A stretch of 64,000 nt of DNA from Cephaloticoccus sp. (GCA_030833445.1 JAURHD010000008.1:62001-126000); one strand, 5' to 3'. Counted from the stretch's first letter, positions 52,210 to 62,150 are shown. Numbers and translations: made by a program. Notes: generated by a model not told the origin, from the sequence alone.

Positions 52210-55188
52210 ATGTTCTCCTTTCTGTTCAAACGGTTTGCCGGACGGCATTATAAGAAGTTTTTGGAAAAATGCCGCCCGGTCGTCGCACGCATCAACGAGT
52301 TGGAGCAATCCTATCAAGCCCTGACGGATGAGCAATTGCGGGCCAAGACGGACGAATTTCGCGAGCGGATCGCCACGGCCGAGGACAAGAACGCCGCCTT
52401 GGAGGCCATCCTGCCGGAGGCCTTTGCCGCGGTCAAAAACGCCGCCCGTCGTCTGCAAGGTCGGACCATTTCGGTCTGCGATCATGAACTGACCTGGGAC
52501 ATGGTGCATTTCGACGTGCAGCTCATCGGCGGCATGGCGATTCACGAAGGCCGGATTGCGGAAATGGCGACCGGCGAAGGCAAGACCCTCGTCTCAACCC
52601 TGCCGTTGTATCTCAACGCGCTGACCAAACGGAACACCCAGCTGGTCACGGTGAACGACTACTTGGCCCGCCGTGACTCCGAATGGATGGGGCATCTCTA
52701 CAATTTCCTCGGCGTGACCGTCGGTTGCATTCAGCAACAGATGCCGTCCGACATCCGCCGCGAAATGTATGGCCGTGACATCACTTACGGCACCGCCAGT
52801 GAATTCGGATTCGACTACCTGCGCGACAACGGCATGGCCACGCGCAAGGAAGACCAGGTCCAGCGCGACTACTGGTATTGCATCGTCGACGAAATCGACT
52901 CGATCCTCGTGGACGAGGCTCGCACGCCGTTGATCATATCCGGTCCGGCACCGATTGAGCGCGAACAACCCTTTACCCGGCTGCGTCCGGCCGTGGACCG
53001 CTTGGTGAGTGAACAAACCCGGCATTGCAACAAGCTCATCGGTGAGGCCAAAGAGGTCTTGGACAAGGCCGACGCTTCGTCCGATGAGCGACAGGAGGCC
53101 ATCCGCAAGATGCTTCAGGTCAAGTTGGGTCACCCGAAGAACAAGCTGCTGCTCCGACTCCAGGAAAATCCCGAATGGCGTAAGTCGCTCGACAAGTTCG
53201 AGACCGAGATGAGCTCGGATTTTAACAAGGCCGAATTTTATAAGATCAAGGAAGAGCTTTTTTACGGGATCGACGAACGTCAGCAGCAGGCGGACTTGAC
53301 GGAAATCGGCCGCAAGAAACTGCGGCCGGACAATCCCGATGCATTTGTGTTGCCCGATCTGGCCACCGAGTATTCGGACTTGGATCGTGAAGGCGCCGGC
53401 ACGCCCGAGGAGCGCGAAGCGAAGAAAAATTCCGCCCAGCAACGCTTCGCCGAAGTGTCGGAGGAAATCCACGCGATCTCACAGTTGCTTCGCGCCTATT
53501 CACTCTACGAACGCGATGTCGAATATGTGGTGCAAGAGGGCAAGGTGATGATCGTTGATGAAAACACCGGTCGCGTGATGCCCGGTCGCCGTTGGTCTGA
53601 CGGACTGCACCAAGCCATCGAGGCCAAGGAAGGCGTGACCATTGAGCGTGAGACCCGCACCTACGCGACCATCACGATTCAAAACTACTTCCGCATGTAT
53701 GAAAAGCTTGCCGGTATGACCGGCACGGCGGAAACCGAGGCCGCTGAATTCCAAGACATCTACAAGCTGGCGGTGCAGGTTATTCCGACCAACAAGCCCT
53801 GTATCCGTGTCGACAACAACGATTCAATTTTCAAGACCCGCCGCGACAAATTCAACGCGGTCGTGCGCGAGATCGAGTCCGCGCACAAACGTGGCCAGCC
53901 CGTGCTGGTGGGCACCGTATCCGTGGAATCATCCGAGGTGTTGTCCCGCATGTTGAAGCGGGCTGGCATCATCCACACCGTCCTCAACGCCAAGTTCCAC
54001 CAGCAGGAATCGGAAATCGTTTCCCGGGCCGGTCAAAGTGGTGCGGTAACGATCGCCACCAACATGGCCGGTCGCGGCACTGACATTAAACTGGGGCCGG
54101 GCGTGCGCGAAGCGGGTGGTCTCTACGTGCTGGGCACCGAGCGTCACGAGTCGCGGCGTATCGACCGCCAGTTGCGCGGGCGCTGTTCGCGTCAAGGTGA
54201 CCCCGGCATGACCAAGTTCTTCCTGTCGCTCGAGGACAACCTCATGCGACTCTTCCTGCAGGGCAATCTGGCATCGCGGCTCATGGAAGGGTCCATGCGC
54301 GATGGCGAAGAGCTCGAACATTCGCTGCTGAATCGCTCGATCGAAAGCGCCCAGAAGAAGGTCGAACAACAGAACTACTCGATCCGCAAACGCCTGTTGC
54401 AGTATGACGATGTGCTGAACCAGCAGCGCGAGGTGATTTATGGTATTCGCAATGCCGCCATCCATGCGACCCGGCCGAAGGACATTATTTTTGAGCAAGT
54501 CGAAGAAGAGCTTTTCAGTCGTCTCGAGTTGGCTGGCTACGACGGCAAGCGCCCGGCCGGTAAGACTGAGGTCGATCATTTCGTGGGTTGGGTGAACATG
54601 CATTTCCCGATCAGCCTCAAGGCGGCTGAACTCGAGTCCGGCGACACGGAGGCGCTCGCCAACCATGTCCTCGACCGCATTCGCAAGGCCTACGCGGTCA
54701 AGGAATCGGTCGAGGTGCCAACCGCGCTGGCTTCACTTGAACGATACGTGATCATCAATGCGATCGATCATCATTGGCAGGAGCATCTCACGGAAATGGA
54801 AGAACTGCGTCGTTCCATCGGTTTGCGCAGTTACGGCCAGAAGGATCCCTTGGTGGAATACAAGAGTGAGGCATACACCTATTTTGAGGAACTGATGAAC
54901 AACGTGCGGTTGCAAATTTGCACCGGATTGTTCCGCAGTGCTTCAAATCTGGAGTCCTTCGAAAACATGCTCGCGATCCTTGGTCGCACTGTGAAGGCCG
55001 TTGGTCCCGCTGATGAACCTGCGGCTTTGCCGGCTGGCCGGCCCGGTCCCGCGACCGCCGCTCCGGGCGAGGATACGGAAATCCAATTGCCCAAGGTCAT
55101 CGTGCGGCGCGACACCCCGAAAGTGGGGCGCAACGATCCTTGTCCCTGCGGCAGTGGTAAGAAATTCAAGCACTGTCACGGTCAGTAA
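52210..55188 (+). CDS. secA: Preprotein translocase ATPase SecA
   Basis: SecA is the motor that drives proteins through SecYEG. It has 992 residues. Walker A is ATGEGKT (residues 120-126), Walker B lies in [20 protein letters not shown], and the second RecA domain has [16 protein letters not shown] and [14 protein letters not shown]. The C-terminal SecB/zinc motif is complete ([15 protein letters not shown]). A charged, helix-forming insertion of roughly 100 residues (about residues 270-390, beginning near [18 protein letters not shown]) sits in the preprotein-binding part, as seen in some other phyla. Confidence 0.98.
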   Translation: MFSFLFKRFAGRHYKKFLEKCRPVVARINELEQSYQALTDEQLRAKTDEFRERIATAEDKNAALEAILPEAFAAVKNAARRLQGRTISVCDHELTWDMVHFDVQLIGGMAIHEGRIAEMATGEGKTLVSTLPLYLNALTKRNTQLVTVNDYLARRDSEWMGHLYNFLGVTVGCIQQQMPSDIRREMYGRDITYGTASEFGFDYLRDNGMATRKEDQVQRDYWYCIVDEIDSILVDEARTPLIISGPAPIEREQPFTRLRPAVDRLVSEQTRHCNKLIGEAKEVLDKADASSDERQEAIRKMLQVKLGHPKNKLLLRLQENPEWRKSLDKFETEMSSDFNKAEFYKIKEELFYGIDERQQQADLTEIGRKKLRPDNPDAFVLPDLATEYSDLDREGAGTPEEREAKKNSAQQRFAEVSEEIHAISQLLRAYSLYERDVEYVVQEGKVMIVDENTGRVMPGRRWSDGLHQAIEAKEGVTIERETRTYATITIQNYFRMYEKLAGMTGTAETEAAEFQDIYKLAVQVIPTNKPCIRVDNNDSIFKTRRDKFNAVVREIESAHKRGQPVLVGTVSVESSEVLSRMLKRAGIIHTVLNAKFHQQESEIVSRAGQSGAVTIATNMAGRGTDIKLGPGVREAGGLYVLGTERHESRRIDRQLRGRCSRQGDPGMTKFFLSLEDNLMRLFLQGNLASRLMEGSMRDGEELEHSLLNRSIESAQKKVEQQNYSIRKRLLQYDDVLNQQREVIYGIRNAAIHATRPKDIIFEQVEEELFSRLELAGYDGKRPAGKTEVDHFVGWVNMHFPISLKAAELESGDTEALANHVLDRIRKAYAVKESVEVPTALASLERYVIINAIDHHWQEHLTEMEELRRSIGLRSYGQKDPLVEYKSEAYTYFEELMNNVRLQICTGLFRSASNLESFENMLAILGRTVKAVGPADEPAALPAGRPGPATAAPGEDTEIQLPKVIVRRDTPKVGRNDPCPCGSGKKFKHCHGQ

Positions 55189-55249
55189 GCCGGATAAAAT
55201 CCGAGAATTCGAACTTGTCGCGCGCTCAACGTCTGCTGAGGATTTCGAC

Positions 55250-55363
55250 GTGAAGCGCACTTTCGGGCCCTTTCTTTGCAGGGTTTTTGCTGCGCTGCTG
55301 CTTGGCCTGATTTTGGCCCAATCCGGCGTTAGGGCTTATGCCGCCACTGCGGATAACCGGTGA
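55250..55363 (+). pseudogene. Out-of-frame signal peptide belonging to the downstream mechanosensitive channel
   Basis: From GTG 55250 a frame encodes a classical signal peptide (VKRTFGPFLCRVFAALLLGL, then ILAQSGVRAYAATADNR) and stops at TGA 55361-55363. The next gene, with a periplasmic-type coiled coil but no signal peptide, runs in the +1 frame from ATG 55338, inside this stretch. Removing one base near 55345-55363 would fuse the two. Either an indel, a sequencing error or a programmed +1 frameshift at CGG_TGA is implied. Confidence 0.6.
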
Positions 55364-57167
55364 ATCCCTCTTACAGGAGCAGATCCTGACATTAGAGACC
55401 GTGGTAGCGGCTGCGACGGACAAGGGGGAAAAGACCCGCTTGGAAGAGAAGCTGCAGCGTCTGCGTCAGGAATTGAGCATCGTCCAGGAGCGCCAGGCCC
55501 TAGAGGCCCGTGAACAATCTCTGCGCGACGATCGTCCCACCGGCACGCTGGACCAATTGCGGACCTTGTTGCGCGGGTTCGAAACAACCATGGCGGATGC
55601 CGAGGTCCGATTGCGGGCACTGGCTGAGCGTCGTATTGCGGTAGTCTCCGCCCGGGATGCCTTGGCTTCCCAGATCGCCAGCCGCAATCTGTCCACCGGT
55701 GCCACGGCCGAACGGCAAGCCGAGGCGGAGGATCGGATGTTTACGATCAACGAGGAATTGCGAGCCCTCGCTTTTGAACAGGAGGCGACCGAGGGAGAAA
55801 TCGCACTGGTGCGCGATGCGGATCATGTGCGGGAACTGCTCAAATTATCCGAAACCGCTGAGGAGCATCCGAGTCTCCGTTCTTTATTCGACGCCTATAA
55901 TCAACTGAAACAGGAGCGGAAGTCCGGCAGCCAATTGGCGGCCCTCATGTCTGACCTCGATCAGAACCTTGCGATCAACCAAGCCTCAATGGAAGTTTCG
56001 CGGCAGAAGCTGGCTAAATTTGATGAGGAACTGGCCCTGTTGGAAAAGCAGACCGGATTTTTTCGACGTGATCCCAAGATCGAGCGGCTGATGGCGCAGC
56101 AGCGCAGCCAAAAAGCTGCCTTGGTTGAAGTTCTGCCGAAAATGATCCGGCAGGTTGAAGCGATCCAACATTCCAAGCGGGCCCTCGCCATGCGGCAAAG
56201 TCTTGATGAAGCGACCAAGGCTTGGCAGGAAGAAAAGTTTACCCAGGCACGATCCGCTTATTACCTGCGGTTGCGCTGGCCGGCGGTGATCTTGGTCAGT
56301 CTGGTTATTTTGCATTTCGTGCTGGCCTATCTGGTCCTGCCGGTGTTCCGCAAAAATGAGACACTCTTCTTGTCCCGGCGCTTGTTGCGCTATGGCCTGA
56401 TTTTGGTGGGCACGGTATCAGTCGCTGGCTTTCTGTTCGATGATCTCACCACGGTGGCGGCAACACTTGGGATCGTTAGTGCCGCCTTGGTTATTTCACT
56501 GCAGGATGTCTTTACGTCAATTGCGGGTTGGTTCGTGATCACCATTGGGGGCAAATTTGGCATTGGGGACCGACTTGAGATTGATGGCACCCGGGGTGAT
56601 GTCTTGGATATCGAACTGCTGCGCACCACGATGCTGGAAATCAACGCGTGGCTCGGGATGGACCAGCCGACCGGTCGAGTAATTGTAATTCCCAATAACT
56701 TCATCTTCAAAAACAAGGTTTTCAATTTCACCCATGGGCATCCGTTCATCTGGGGAAAAATTGATGTCACCGTCACCTTCGCCACGCCGGTTGCCAGTGC
56801 GATGTCGCTCTTTAAACGGATATTGGAAGAAGAGACGGCCGATCAGTTTGCCGATGCCAAGCAGGCCGCCTCGAAAATGCAGCGACGTTACGGGGTGCCG
56901 GATGCCGATTATGTGCCCAAGATCTACACGCACATCGCCGACAGTGGGGTTACACTTACGCTGGTTTTTGTCGCCCACTACCGCAAATTTTCCGCCACGC
57001 GCAACCGGATCAACCGGCGTTTGGTCGCGGAGTTGGAAACCCGCCGCCATATCCAAATGGCCTACAATACGTTCAGTGTGCTGACGAGTGCGGCCAGTGC
57101 AGACGGTCCCTCCGCCGTGCTGGGTTCGGATTTGACGACCCCACCCTTTGCCCGGCCGCCAAATTAG
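55338..57167 (+). CDS. MscS/MscK-type mechanosensitive channel with a long coiled-coil N-terminus
   Basis: A 609-residue protein from ATG 55338. Residues 1-300 are almost entirely heptad-like (LEEKLQRLRQELSIVQERQA, DLDQNLAINQASMEVSRQKL), as in the periplasmic part of MscK-like channels. Membrane helices follow near 314-335 and 346-365. The MscS pore and beta domain are in ATLGIVSAALVISLQDVFTS and GGKFGIGDRLEIDGTRGDVL. Without a signal peptide the N-terminal domain could not reach the periplasm; one is found upstream in the other frame (55250-55363). It lies 149 bases after secA. Confidence 0.85.
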   Translation: MPPLRITGESLLQEQILTLETVVAAATDKGEKTRLEEKLQRLRQELSIVQERQALEAREQSLRDDRPTGTLDQLRTLLRGFETTMADAEVRLRALAERRIAVVSARDALASQIASRNLSTGATAERQAEAEDRMFTINEELRALAFEQEATEGEIALVRDADHVRELLKLSETAEEHPSLRSLFDAYNQLKQERKSGSQLAALMSDLDQNLAINQASMEVSRQKLAKFDEELALLEKQTGFFRRDPKIERLMAQQRSQKAALVEVLPKMIRQVEAIQHSKRALAMRQSLDEATKAWQEEKFTQARSAYYLRLRWPAVILVSLVILHFVLAYLVLPVFRKNETLFLSRRLLRYGLILVGTVSVAGFLFDDLTTVAATLGIVSAALVISLQDVFTSIAGWFVITIGGKFGIGDRLEIDGTRGDVLDIELLRTTMLEINAWLGMDQPTGRVIVIPNNFIFKNKVFNFTHGHPFIWGKIDVTVTFATPVASAMSLFKRILEEETADQFADAKQAASKMQRRYGVPDADYVPKIYTHIADSGVTLTLVFVAHYRKFSATRNRINRRLVAELETRRHIQMAYNTFSVLTSAASADGPSAVLGSDLTTPPFARPPN

Positions 57168-57222
57168 GCTGATCCTTCTGACTTGAGTGCGGGCAAGGGG
57201 CCACGGATGCTTACACTTTGCC

Positions 57223-58899
57223 ATGGCCACCACCGCTGAAGATTCCTTCGACCCTTACGCCGAACGCCCGTCGTTTTGGCGGCAACATGAGTCCGGCACT
57301 TGGGCTGTGGCCATGTTTGTCCTGACGGTGGTGCTGACAGTCCTGTCGTTTCCCCCGTATTCGACCCCGGAATTTGCCTACGCCTTCGCGGCGCCAGCGA
57401 TATTCTGGGCCTACCTGCGGCCATCGCTTAAGCTTTATGCCGGCACCCTCATGGCCGCCCAGGCGGTGGCGTGGACTATCATCCTCAGCTGGTTGCATAA
57501 CGTGACCTGGGGTGGCCTCTTTCTGCTCGGACCCTTTGTCGGTATTTGGATCGGACTTTGGTATCTGGCAGTCTGGTGGGCGATGCCGTTGATTCGACCC
57601 CACACTCCGCTGCGTCGAGTGATCGGGGTGTTGGGACTTGCCGCTTTCTGGGTTTTTATCGAGTGGACGCGCACTTGGTTTCTCGGCGGATTTCCTTGGC
57701 TGCCTTTGGCCGCCAGCCAGTGGCAGCGTTCGATCCTTTTACAGATCGCCTCCTACACCGGTGCCTACGGAATTTCGTTTATCCTGATCACATTCAACCT
57801 GGGTTTTGCGGCCTACGCTCACCGGCTGTTGCGCGAAAAGCATAAGGGTCTGCGTAAGCGCAGTCCTGAATTCATGGCCGCTCTGCTGGTGTTGATGTTT
57901 CCTTCCTTCCTCTTGTTGACCGAGGTGTTCAGTCAGGACCGAAAGGAACTGATTCGGTTTTCCCTCGTGCAACCTTATGTGCCGCAAACGTTGAAATGGG
58001 ATCCGGCGATGGGCCCCGGCATCATGGATGTTTTGGAGGAAACCACGCTCAATGCCGCCTTGGATCGACCAGATGTTATCTTGTGGCCGGAGGCGGTTAC
58101 GCCGTGGGCAGTGCGGGGGGATGACAACACAAAGGCCTATGTCGAATCCCTGTCCGCCCGGGCCAATATTCCGCTCCTGCTGGGTTCGATTGCCATTGAG
58201 CAGCTGAACCAACCGGATGAAGCGTGGTTCAACGGAGTGTTTTTGGTGACTCCCCATGATGGCCTGCAAACCGGCTATTATGCGAAGCGCCATTTGGTGC
58301 CATTTGGAGAATACGTGCCGCTCCGTCCGGTGCTGGGTTGGCTCAGCAAGTTCGTGCCGATTGGTGATGATTTTCAAGCGGGTGAGGATGCCCATCCGCT
58401 CCTCGTGCCGCGCCGCAATGGCGACATGGTAATCGTCGGACCCTTGATCTGCTATGAGGATATTTACCCGCAGCTTGCACTTTCAAGCGCCCGCACGGGA
58501 GCAGAATTGCTGACGGTGCATACCAATAACGGTTGGTTTGGTGAGGGTGGGGCGGCGTATCAGCATGCAGCCCATTCCGTTTTGCGGGCCGTGGAAACGC
58601 GCCGACCGGTAGTGCGGGTGGGTAACGTTGGCTGGAGCGGTTGGATTGATGAATTTGGTAATATTCGCCAAACCGTCACAAACTATGAGGACAGCATTTT
58701 TTTCCGCGGTTCCCAACTTGCGGTGGTGACGCGGGACCGGCGTTGGATCGGTCGCGAAAGTTTCTACACGAAACATGGCGATTGGTTTGTGCTGACTTGT
58801 ATGGGCTTGGCGCTGCTGGCCGGCCTCATGCTGAAATTCACGCTGCCACCCCCGGTTCCAACAGAAACCACCGAACCCGACTCTCCGGAGCCGCTCTGA
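57223..58899 (+). CDS. lnt: Apolipoprotein N-acyltransferase
   Basis: Lnt adds the third acyl chain to lipoproteins in the inner membrane. I start at ATG 57223 (MATTAEDSFDPYAERPSFW), 558 residues; a GTG at 57187 would add 12 unlikely residues. About six N-terminal membrane helices precede the periplasmic nitrilase domain with the triad E290 (LWPEAVTPWAV), K355 (YAKRHLVPFGEYVPL) and C410 (LICYEDIYPQ). A final membrane helix (WFVLTCMGLALLAGLMLKF) closes the protein. It starts 55 bases after the channel gene. Confidence 0.95.
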   Translation: MATTAEDSFDPYAERPSFWRQHESGTWAVAMFVLTVVLTVLSFPPYSTPEFAYAFAAPAIFWAYLRPSLKLYAGTLMAAQAVAWTIILSWLHNVTWGGLFLLGPFVGIWIGLWYLAVWWAMPLIRPHTPLRRVIGVLGLAAFWVFIEWTRTWFLGGFPWLPLAASQWQRSILLQIASYTGAYGISFILITFNLGFAAYAHRLLREKHKGLRKRSPEFMAALLVLMFPSFLLLTEVFSQDRKELIRFSLVQPYVPQTLKWDPAMGPGIMDVLEETTLNAALDRPDVILWPEAVTPWAVRGDDNTKAYVESLSARANIPLLLGSIAIEQLNQPDEAWFNGVFLVTPHDGLQTGYYAKRHLVPFGEYVPLRPVLGWLSKFVPIGDDFQAGEDAHPLLVPRRNGDMVIVGPLICYEDIYPQLALSSARTGAELLTVHTNNGWFGEGGAAYQHAAHSVLRAVETRRPVVRVGNVGWSGWIDEFGNIRQTVTNYEDSIFFRGSQLAVVTRDRRWIGRESFYTKHGDWFVLTCMGLALLAGLMLKFTLPPPVPTETTEPDSPEPL

Positions 58900-59046
58900 T
58901 CAGCCTGCGCCGGGTTTACGTCGCGGGGTAGGGGTGACCTTGGTGGCGCTGGTCTTGGCACGACGCGCACGGGGACGCGGACGCGGTTTGCCTCCGTGAA
59001 GCCCGGGCAGCCAGGGTGAACCCAAACGCAGACAATCATCGCACAT
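58900..59046 (-). CDS. Candidate small basic protein with a CxxC motif
   Basis: A 48-codon frame on the minus strand fills most of the 256-base gap between lnt and the isomerase gene. It starts MCDDCLRLGSPWLPGLHGG and continues into a tail of alternating Pro and Arg/Lys (KPRPRPRARRAKTS), ending RRKPGAG. Its stop lies right after the lnt stop. The frame is open another 16 codons upstream, with a third cysteine (HSCRAVRMCDDC), but has no ATG there. It could be a small zinc- or nucleic-acid-binding protein, or chance in GC-rich DNA. Confidence 0.3.
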   Translation of the reverse strand: MCDDCLRLGSPWLPGLHGGKPRPRPRARRAKTSATKVTPTPRRKPGAG

Positions 59047-59155
59047 CCGGACAGCACGGCATGAATGCTTCGACAGGGCAAGTCGGTGCCGTTCTCAAAG
59101 TTCACGCATTTCGGACCTGACTTTCGGGGGTGGATTCCATCATAACTGTTCTCCC

Positions 59156-60355
59156 ATGACGCCCAAAACCCTTCGTCGCGCCGTCGAGGCGCTCGCTTCC
59201 TTTAATGTTGAAACTCCCAGTTGGGGGTTCGCCGACACTGGCACACGTTTCGGAAAATTTTTCCAAGATGCCGCTGCCATCGACACCAATGACAAGCTCG
59301 CCGATGCCGGCCAAGTGCATGCCCTGACGGGTTGCTGCCCCACGGTGGCGGTGCACGTGCTGTGGGATTTTGTTGCCGGCGAGGATCCAAAAAAGACCGC
59401 CGCCATGGCCCGCAAGCACGGCGTCAAAATCGGCGCGATCAACCCAAACCTGTTTCAGGATCAGGAATACAAGTGGGGCTCTTTCGGTCACAACGACGCG
59501 AAGGTGCGCGCCCAGGCCCTGCAGCATTGTTATGATTCCGTCGATATCATGAAGGCGACCGGCAGCGAGTATCTGTCACTCTGGTTTGCGGACGGCACCA
59601 ACTATCCGGGCCAAGGCAGCATTCGCGAACGCAAGGGCTACTTTGAAGAGTGTCTGAAGGCACTGCACAAACAACTCGGTCCGAAACAAACGATGTTGGT
59701 CGAATACAAGCCGTTCGAACCCGCCTTCTACGCCACCGATATCGCTGACTGGGGCATGGCCTATCTTTACGCCAAAAAGGCCGGATCGAAATCCAAGGTT
59801 TTGGTCGACACGGGCCACCACTACAACGCGACCAACATCGAACAGATCGTCGCGTGGCTGCTGGACGAGGACATGCTCGGCGGTTTCCACTTCAATGACC
59901 GCAAGTATGCGGACGATGACCTGACCCTCGGTTCAATCGATCCGTATCAAGTGTTTCGCATCTTTCACGAGATTCACTTCTTTGCCTCTGACCGTGGAAA
60001 GATGCCCAAGATCGCCTACATGGTGGACCAGTGCCACAACGAGAAAGCCAAAGTCGAAGCCATGATCCAGACCGTGGTGATGGCTCAGGAGCTCTACGCC
60101 AAGGCAGCGATTGTTGACCACGACGCCCTGCGTCGCGCCCAAGCCAAAAACAACGTCATTGATGCCGAGCTTCTGCTTAAGAAGGCCTTCTTTACCGATG
60201 TAACGCCGGCTCTGGCGGCATTCCGTAAGAAAAATAAACTGCCCTTGGATCCATTGCTGGAACACCGTCGTAGCGGCTACGAAAAGAAAGCCGCAGCCGA
60301 CCGCAATGCCCGGCGCAAGGCCATGGGTATCAGTCGTGGCGGCAGCTTCGCCTGA
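59156..60355 (+). CDS. rhaI: L-rhamnose isomerase (RhaI type, xylose-isomerase-like TIM barrel)
   Basis: This enzyme interconverts L-rhamnose and L-rhamnulose. It has 399 residues. The metal-binding residues of the RhaI/Pseudomonas-type family are visible: E183 in LVEYKPFEPAFY, D218 and H221 in VLVDTGHHYNATNI, and the His/Asp cluster in GGFHFNDRKYADDDLTLGSI. It is unrelated in sequence to E. coli RhaA. An intrinsic terminator follows. The other rhamnose genes (kinase, aldolase, transporter) are not in this window. Confidence 0.88.
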   Translation: MTPKTLRRAVEALASFNVETPSWGFADTGTRFGKFFQDAAAIDTNDKLADAGQVHALTGCCPTVAVHVLWDFVAGEDPKKTAAMARKHGVKIGAINPNLFQDQEYKWGSFGHNDAKVRAQALQHCYDSVDIMKATGSEYLSLWFADGTNYPGQGSIRERKGYFEECLKALHKQLGPKQTMLVEYKPFEPAFYATDIADWGMAYLYAKKAGSKSKVLVDTGHHYNATNIEQIVAWLLDEDMLGGFHFNDRKYADDDLTLGSIDPYQVFRIFHEIHFFASDRGKMPKIAYMVDQCHNEKAKVEAMIQTVVMAQELYAKAAIVDHDALRRAQAKNNVIDAELLLKKAFFTDVTPALAAFRKKNKLPLDPLLEHRRSGYEKKAAADRNARRKAMGISRGGSFA

Positions 60356-60376
60356 GCAAACCCACGCAAATGCTGC

Positions 60377-60408
60377 AAAGCCGACGAATTTATCCCGTCG
60401 GCTTTTTT
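60377..60408 (+). terminator. Rho-independent terminator after the L-rhamnose isomerase gene
   Basis: AAAGCCGACG (60377-60386), a 9-base loop and CGTCGGCTTT (60396-60405) form a perfect 10-bp stem ending in a six-T run (60403-60408). It stands 22 bases after the stop codon. Confidence 0.92.
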
Positions 60409-60503
60409 ATGTCCGACTAGGTGGAAGATGAGTGATTAAATACCAGCTAAAGTGACAGCGCCCCATTGCGCAGACCGACATTATCTGGCAGGATGACTTC
60501 GTG

Positions 60504-61517
60504 ATGAAAACCCAGTCCAAGCTTACCCCTGAGCAAATCCGATTCTTCCACGAAGAGGGTTATGTCATTGTGCCGGATGTATTCGACCCGGCTGATCTCG
60601 AACCCTTGCGCAAGGCACTGCATGCGGAGATCGGTCACAAAGTGCGCGAGTTGCAGGCGGAGGGCAAGTTGACCGATCTGCATGCGGATTTGGATTTTGA
60701 TCACCAACTGGCCGCGATTCATCAGGACTCCGCGGAAAATGGGATGGCGGTCATGCGTCACCTCGAAGGATTGCGCGGCGGTGGCTTTCATGCCCCGGAA
60801 ATGTTTGAGGTGATTGCTCATCCTAACCTGCTCGCAGCAGTGAGTGTATTGTTGGACACGAAGGAAGTCGTGGCGTCCTCAGTTTATCGAATTCGCCCGA
60901 AGCTGCCGAGTCTCGGTCGCGGCAATGTGCCGTGGCATCAGGACAGCGGCTATCTGGCTTCGCATTGCGATGACCAAATGATCATTACGTGTTGGGTGCC
61001 GATGGTGGATGCGACGGTCGAGAATGGCTGCATGCAGATTTTGCCGCGCACGCATCAGGGTGCGCTGGCCAAGCACCACGCGGGTGGCAATGCGGGCTTT
61101 CTGGTCATCAAGGATGAGGATCTTCCGGCCGATCCGCGGCAGGCGATCACGGCGAACTGTCCGCGCGGGGGGGTGGTATTCATGACCAATCTCACCCCGC
61201 ATTGTTCGACGCCGAATTATTCGGATCATATTCGGTGGAGCACGGATCTGCGTTACCAATCTGCCGAGGTGCCGAACAATGTAGGCATGTGGCCCGAATT
61301 GGTGACTGATGAAGGTCGGGCGGATGATGAATTTTACGAGAAGATCAACGTCGCCTGTTATCCACCCGAGGCAGATTTTCTGGTGAGCAGTGCGAAGACG
61401 CCCGAGAAGGTGACGGACTACGCGGAATACGTGAAACGTCGTGAGACCTACGATAGTGTCACGGTTGGTTTGCGGGCGATTCGTCCCTGGCCCGAAGTGG
61501 CCAAAACGGCGCGCTGA
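60504..61517 (+). CDS. Phytanoyl-CoA dioxygenase family protein
   Basis: A 337-residue Fe(II)/2-oxoglutarate oxygenase; the start is ATG 60504, with a GTG one codon earlier. Metal ligands are H145 and D147 in NVPWHQDSGYLASH and H233 in NLTPHCSTPNYSDH, with R244 (HIRWSTDLRYQ) placed to bind 2-oxoglutarate. It is distinct from the dioxygenase at 42749-43561. It has its own upstream gap behind a terminator, so it is transcribed separately from rhaI. The substrate is unknown. Confidence 0.9.
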   Translation: MKTQSKLTPEQIRFFHEEGYVIVPDVFDPADLEPLRKALHAEIGHKVRELQAEGKLTDLHADLDFDHQLAAIHQDSAENGMAVMRHLEGLRGGGFHAPEMFEVIAHPNLLAAVSVLLDTKEVVASSVYRIRPKLPSLGRGNVPWHQDSGYLASHCDDQMIITCWVPMVDATVENGCMQILPRTHQGALAKHHAGGNAGFLVIKDEDLPADPRQAITANCPRGGVVFMTNLTPHCSTPNYSDHIRWSTDLRYQSAEVPNNVGMWPELVTDEGRADDEFYEKINVACYPPEADFLVSSAKTPEKVTDYAEYVKRRETYDSVTVGLRAIRPWPEVAKTAR

Positions 61518-61519
61518 GT

Positions 61520-61543
61520 GACACTAAGTTTGGCTTAAGTGTC
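61520..61543 (+). other. Small inverted repeat after the dioxygenase gene
   Basis: GACACT (61520-61525) and AGTGTC (61538-61543) flank a 12-base centre (aagtttggctta). It begins two bases after the dioxygenase stop and ends 43 bases before the next start. There is no T-run, so it could be a weak hairpin or an operator for the next gene. Confidence 0.25.
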
Positions 61544-61585
61544 GTTGGGGTTTGCCCTCGCGGAGAGATTACCTTCGCTGGGGGC

Positions 61586-62131
61586 ATGATGCCACGATCT
61601 TTGTTTTGCTGTATCCTGTTTGTCGGTGGATGGGTGATGGCGGGGGCCTCCCCTTTGGCCGGCCATTGGCGGTTACTTCCCGAGCGCAGCACCGATCTCA
61701 GTGGTTGGAAGGCGCTCGACTTGGATATCAAAATCGAAGGCGACGTCGTGACATTGCAGCGCAATTTTGCCGCCGGGCGGCGCACCTTTGAGGATGTTAC
61801 ACCGATTGACCTTGCCAAAGCCGACAACGTGATCCCGGTTTCCATGTGGCCCGACAACCGGCACATCGGAGCTTACATTGGCGGGGACAAAACCAAAAAC
61901 GTGCACGGCCAATGGCTGGATGGCGGGCGAGTGTTCCGCCTCAACACCGACCTTGTGCTCGCAACCCAACAGGGTGACCGGCGGGTGAACATCCTCGATA
62001 ATTTCACCATTTCGACGAATGGACAGCAGCTCACGCTGATCGAGCTGCGTAGCACCCGGACGCGTCCGGTGGTGTATGTTTTCGAGCGCGTCTCCAAAGA
62101 TGCGCAGCGCAAGACCGGTAACGCGGAATAA
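61586..62131 (+). CDS. Hypothetical exported protein
   Basis: A 181-residue protein with a signal peptide (MMPRSLFCCILFVGGWVMAG, cleavage near ASP at residue 22). The mature part looks like a small beta-barrel: LAGHWRLLPERSTDLSGWKA, DIKIEGDVVTLQRNF, RRTFEDVTPIDLAKADNVIP, and a C-terminal strand LIELRSTRTRPVVYVFERV. I do not recognise a family; a lipocalin-like fold is possible. Nineteen bases separate it from the GxGYxYP gene, so the two are probably one operon. Confidence 0.75.
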   Translation: MMPRSLFCCILFVGGWVMAGASPLAGHWRLLPERSTDLSGWKALDLDIKIEGDVVTLQRNFAAGRRTFEDVTPIDLAKADNVIPVSMWPDNRHIGAYIGGDKTKNVHGQWLDGGRVFRLNTDLVLATQQGDRRVNILDNFTISTNGQQLTLIELRSTRTRPVVYVFERVSKDAQRKTGNAE

Positions 62132-62150
62132 CCTGACAATCCTTATCATC

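Noticed and set aside
58764-59105. Minus-strand frame of 113 codons over the end of lnt
   Set aside because: Most of it is antisense to lnt and its composition is Pro/Arg/Val-rich without motif. Only its first 20 codons fall in the gap and are mentioned with the small basic ORF.
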